A model generated the notes under the pieces. The model did no database searches, was not told the origin of the DNA, and worked only from the letters and a program-made list of their open reading frames with translations. The translations under genes and the position numbers were made by a program. Positions 43,141 to 43,565 of a stretch of 43,565 nt of DNA are shown here, piece after piece. The stretch comes from Nocardiopsis suaedae (GTDB lineage: Bacteria; Actinomycetota; Actinomycetes; Streptosporangiales; Streptosporangiaceae): NCBI RefSeq assembly GCF_027706745.1, contig NZ_JAQFWP010000063.1, positions 1 through 43,565 of the forward strand, read 5' to 3'. Numbering within the stretch: the stretch's first letter is position 1; the number at the start of each line of letters is the position of its first letter.

Positions 43141-43565
43141 AGGCGGGCGGGACGGCTCGACGGGTACCCCGCTCACGGATTCCAGCCGTCCAGCGGATCG
43201 CCGGAGTGCCAGGCGGACCGCGGCGACGACGAAGGCCAGCGGCCCTCACGGCAGCGTCGACGGCCGCCCGGCGTGTGCGTGGTCACCGTGATGGGCGGCG
43301 ACAGCCAAAGCGGGGCGGTTCCCCGGGCCTGCCTGCCGGGCGGCGGGCTGCTCACGGTTCAGGTGGGCGGGCGGCTCGGCCGGTACCCCACTGACGGACC
43401 CCGGCCGGGTAGCGGGTGGTCGGGGTGCAGAGTGGAGGGCGGCGACGACGAAGGTCGGCGGCCCTACCTGCTGTTCTGTCGGCCGCCGGGCGTGTGCGTG
43501 GTTCGGGTGGTTGGCGGCGACGGCGGAAGCGGGGCGGTTCCCCGGGCCTGCCTGCCGGGCGGCGG
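43141..43565. repeat. ~220-bp imperfect tandem repeat, two copies, cut by the window edge
   Basis: A unit beginning AGGCGGGCGGGACGGCTCG at 43141 recurs, diverged, at 43361 (AGGTGGGCGGGCGGCTCG). Aligned landmarks keep a 219-220 base offset: GGCGACGACGAAGG (43222 and 43441), GGCGTGTGCGTGGT, and a block of 39 identical bases (43308-43346 and 43527-43565). The second copy runs into the window end, so more copies may follow. No convincing coding frame is seen in it. Confidence 0.85.

Noticed and set aside
42678-43394. Plus-strand open frames over the RraA-like gene and the right-edge repeat
   Set aside because: They are antisense to the RraA-like gene or low-complexity Arg/Pro/Gly; no ribosome site or family match.

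Overview
The window is very GC-rich. It carries leaderless and GTG starts, a fused TrpE-TrpG, a HelD-type RNA polymerase remodeller, a RamB-controlled isocitrate lyase and a DUF574 methyltransferase. Together these point to a filamentous actinomycete; a Nocardiopsis/Streptomonospora-like bacterium fits best, but this is inferred from gene content, not from a search.

Region 1 (265-9716, minus strand) is a type III-B CRISPR-Cas (Cmr) operon in the order cmr2-cmr3-cmr4-cmr5-cmr6-CARF gene-membrane protein gene-cmr1. Almost every junction is a 4-base GTGA/ATGA overlap. Cas10 (Cmr2) keeps the GGDD cyclase motif but starts directly at the first palm-like domain, so it has no HD nuclease. An APE2256-like CARF sensor and a six-helix membrane protein sit between cmr6 and cmr1. 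I read the locus as a cyclic-oligoadenylate signalling system with a membrane effector. No cas1, cas2, cas6 or repeat array is visible.

Region 2 (10248-14968, plus strand, divergent from cmr) is a two-gene putative defence module. The first protein is a UvrD-like helicase with a RelE/ParE-like N-terminal domain. The second is a GmrSD-type DUF262-DUF1524(HNH) nuclease with an alkyltransferase-like domain and an unassigned C-terminus. Regions 1 and 2 together look like a defence island.

Region 3 (15035-22723) holds thyX, a uronate-dehydrogenase-like SDR gene, trpEG with a Trp-Trp leader peptide and attenuator hairpin, a divergent helD, and a histidine phosphatase gene.

Region 4 (22938-25712) is a small accessory cluster: a ribbon-helix-helix/PIN toxin-antitoxin pair with a palindromic operator, and a STAND-like protein with a TPR-like C-terminus whose P-loop lacks its lysine.

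Region 5 (25871-42913) is mostly metabolism and regulation. It holds DUF2277, a thioesterase-like/TetR pair, a NarL-type two-component system, a DUF574 methyltransferase, acyltransferase-3, a cytochrome P450, a secreted DUF4232-like protein, and an acyl-CoA dehydrogenase behind a perfect palindrome. It continues with the divergent ramB/aceA pair (a RamB-box-like site lies between them), a CPBP membrane protein, a CynX-type MFS transporter divergent from a FadR-type GntR regulator, and an RraA-like protein. Many convergent ends share strong bidirectional hairpin terminators. The right edge (43141-43565) is a ~220-bp tandem repeat that runs out of the window.
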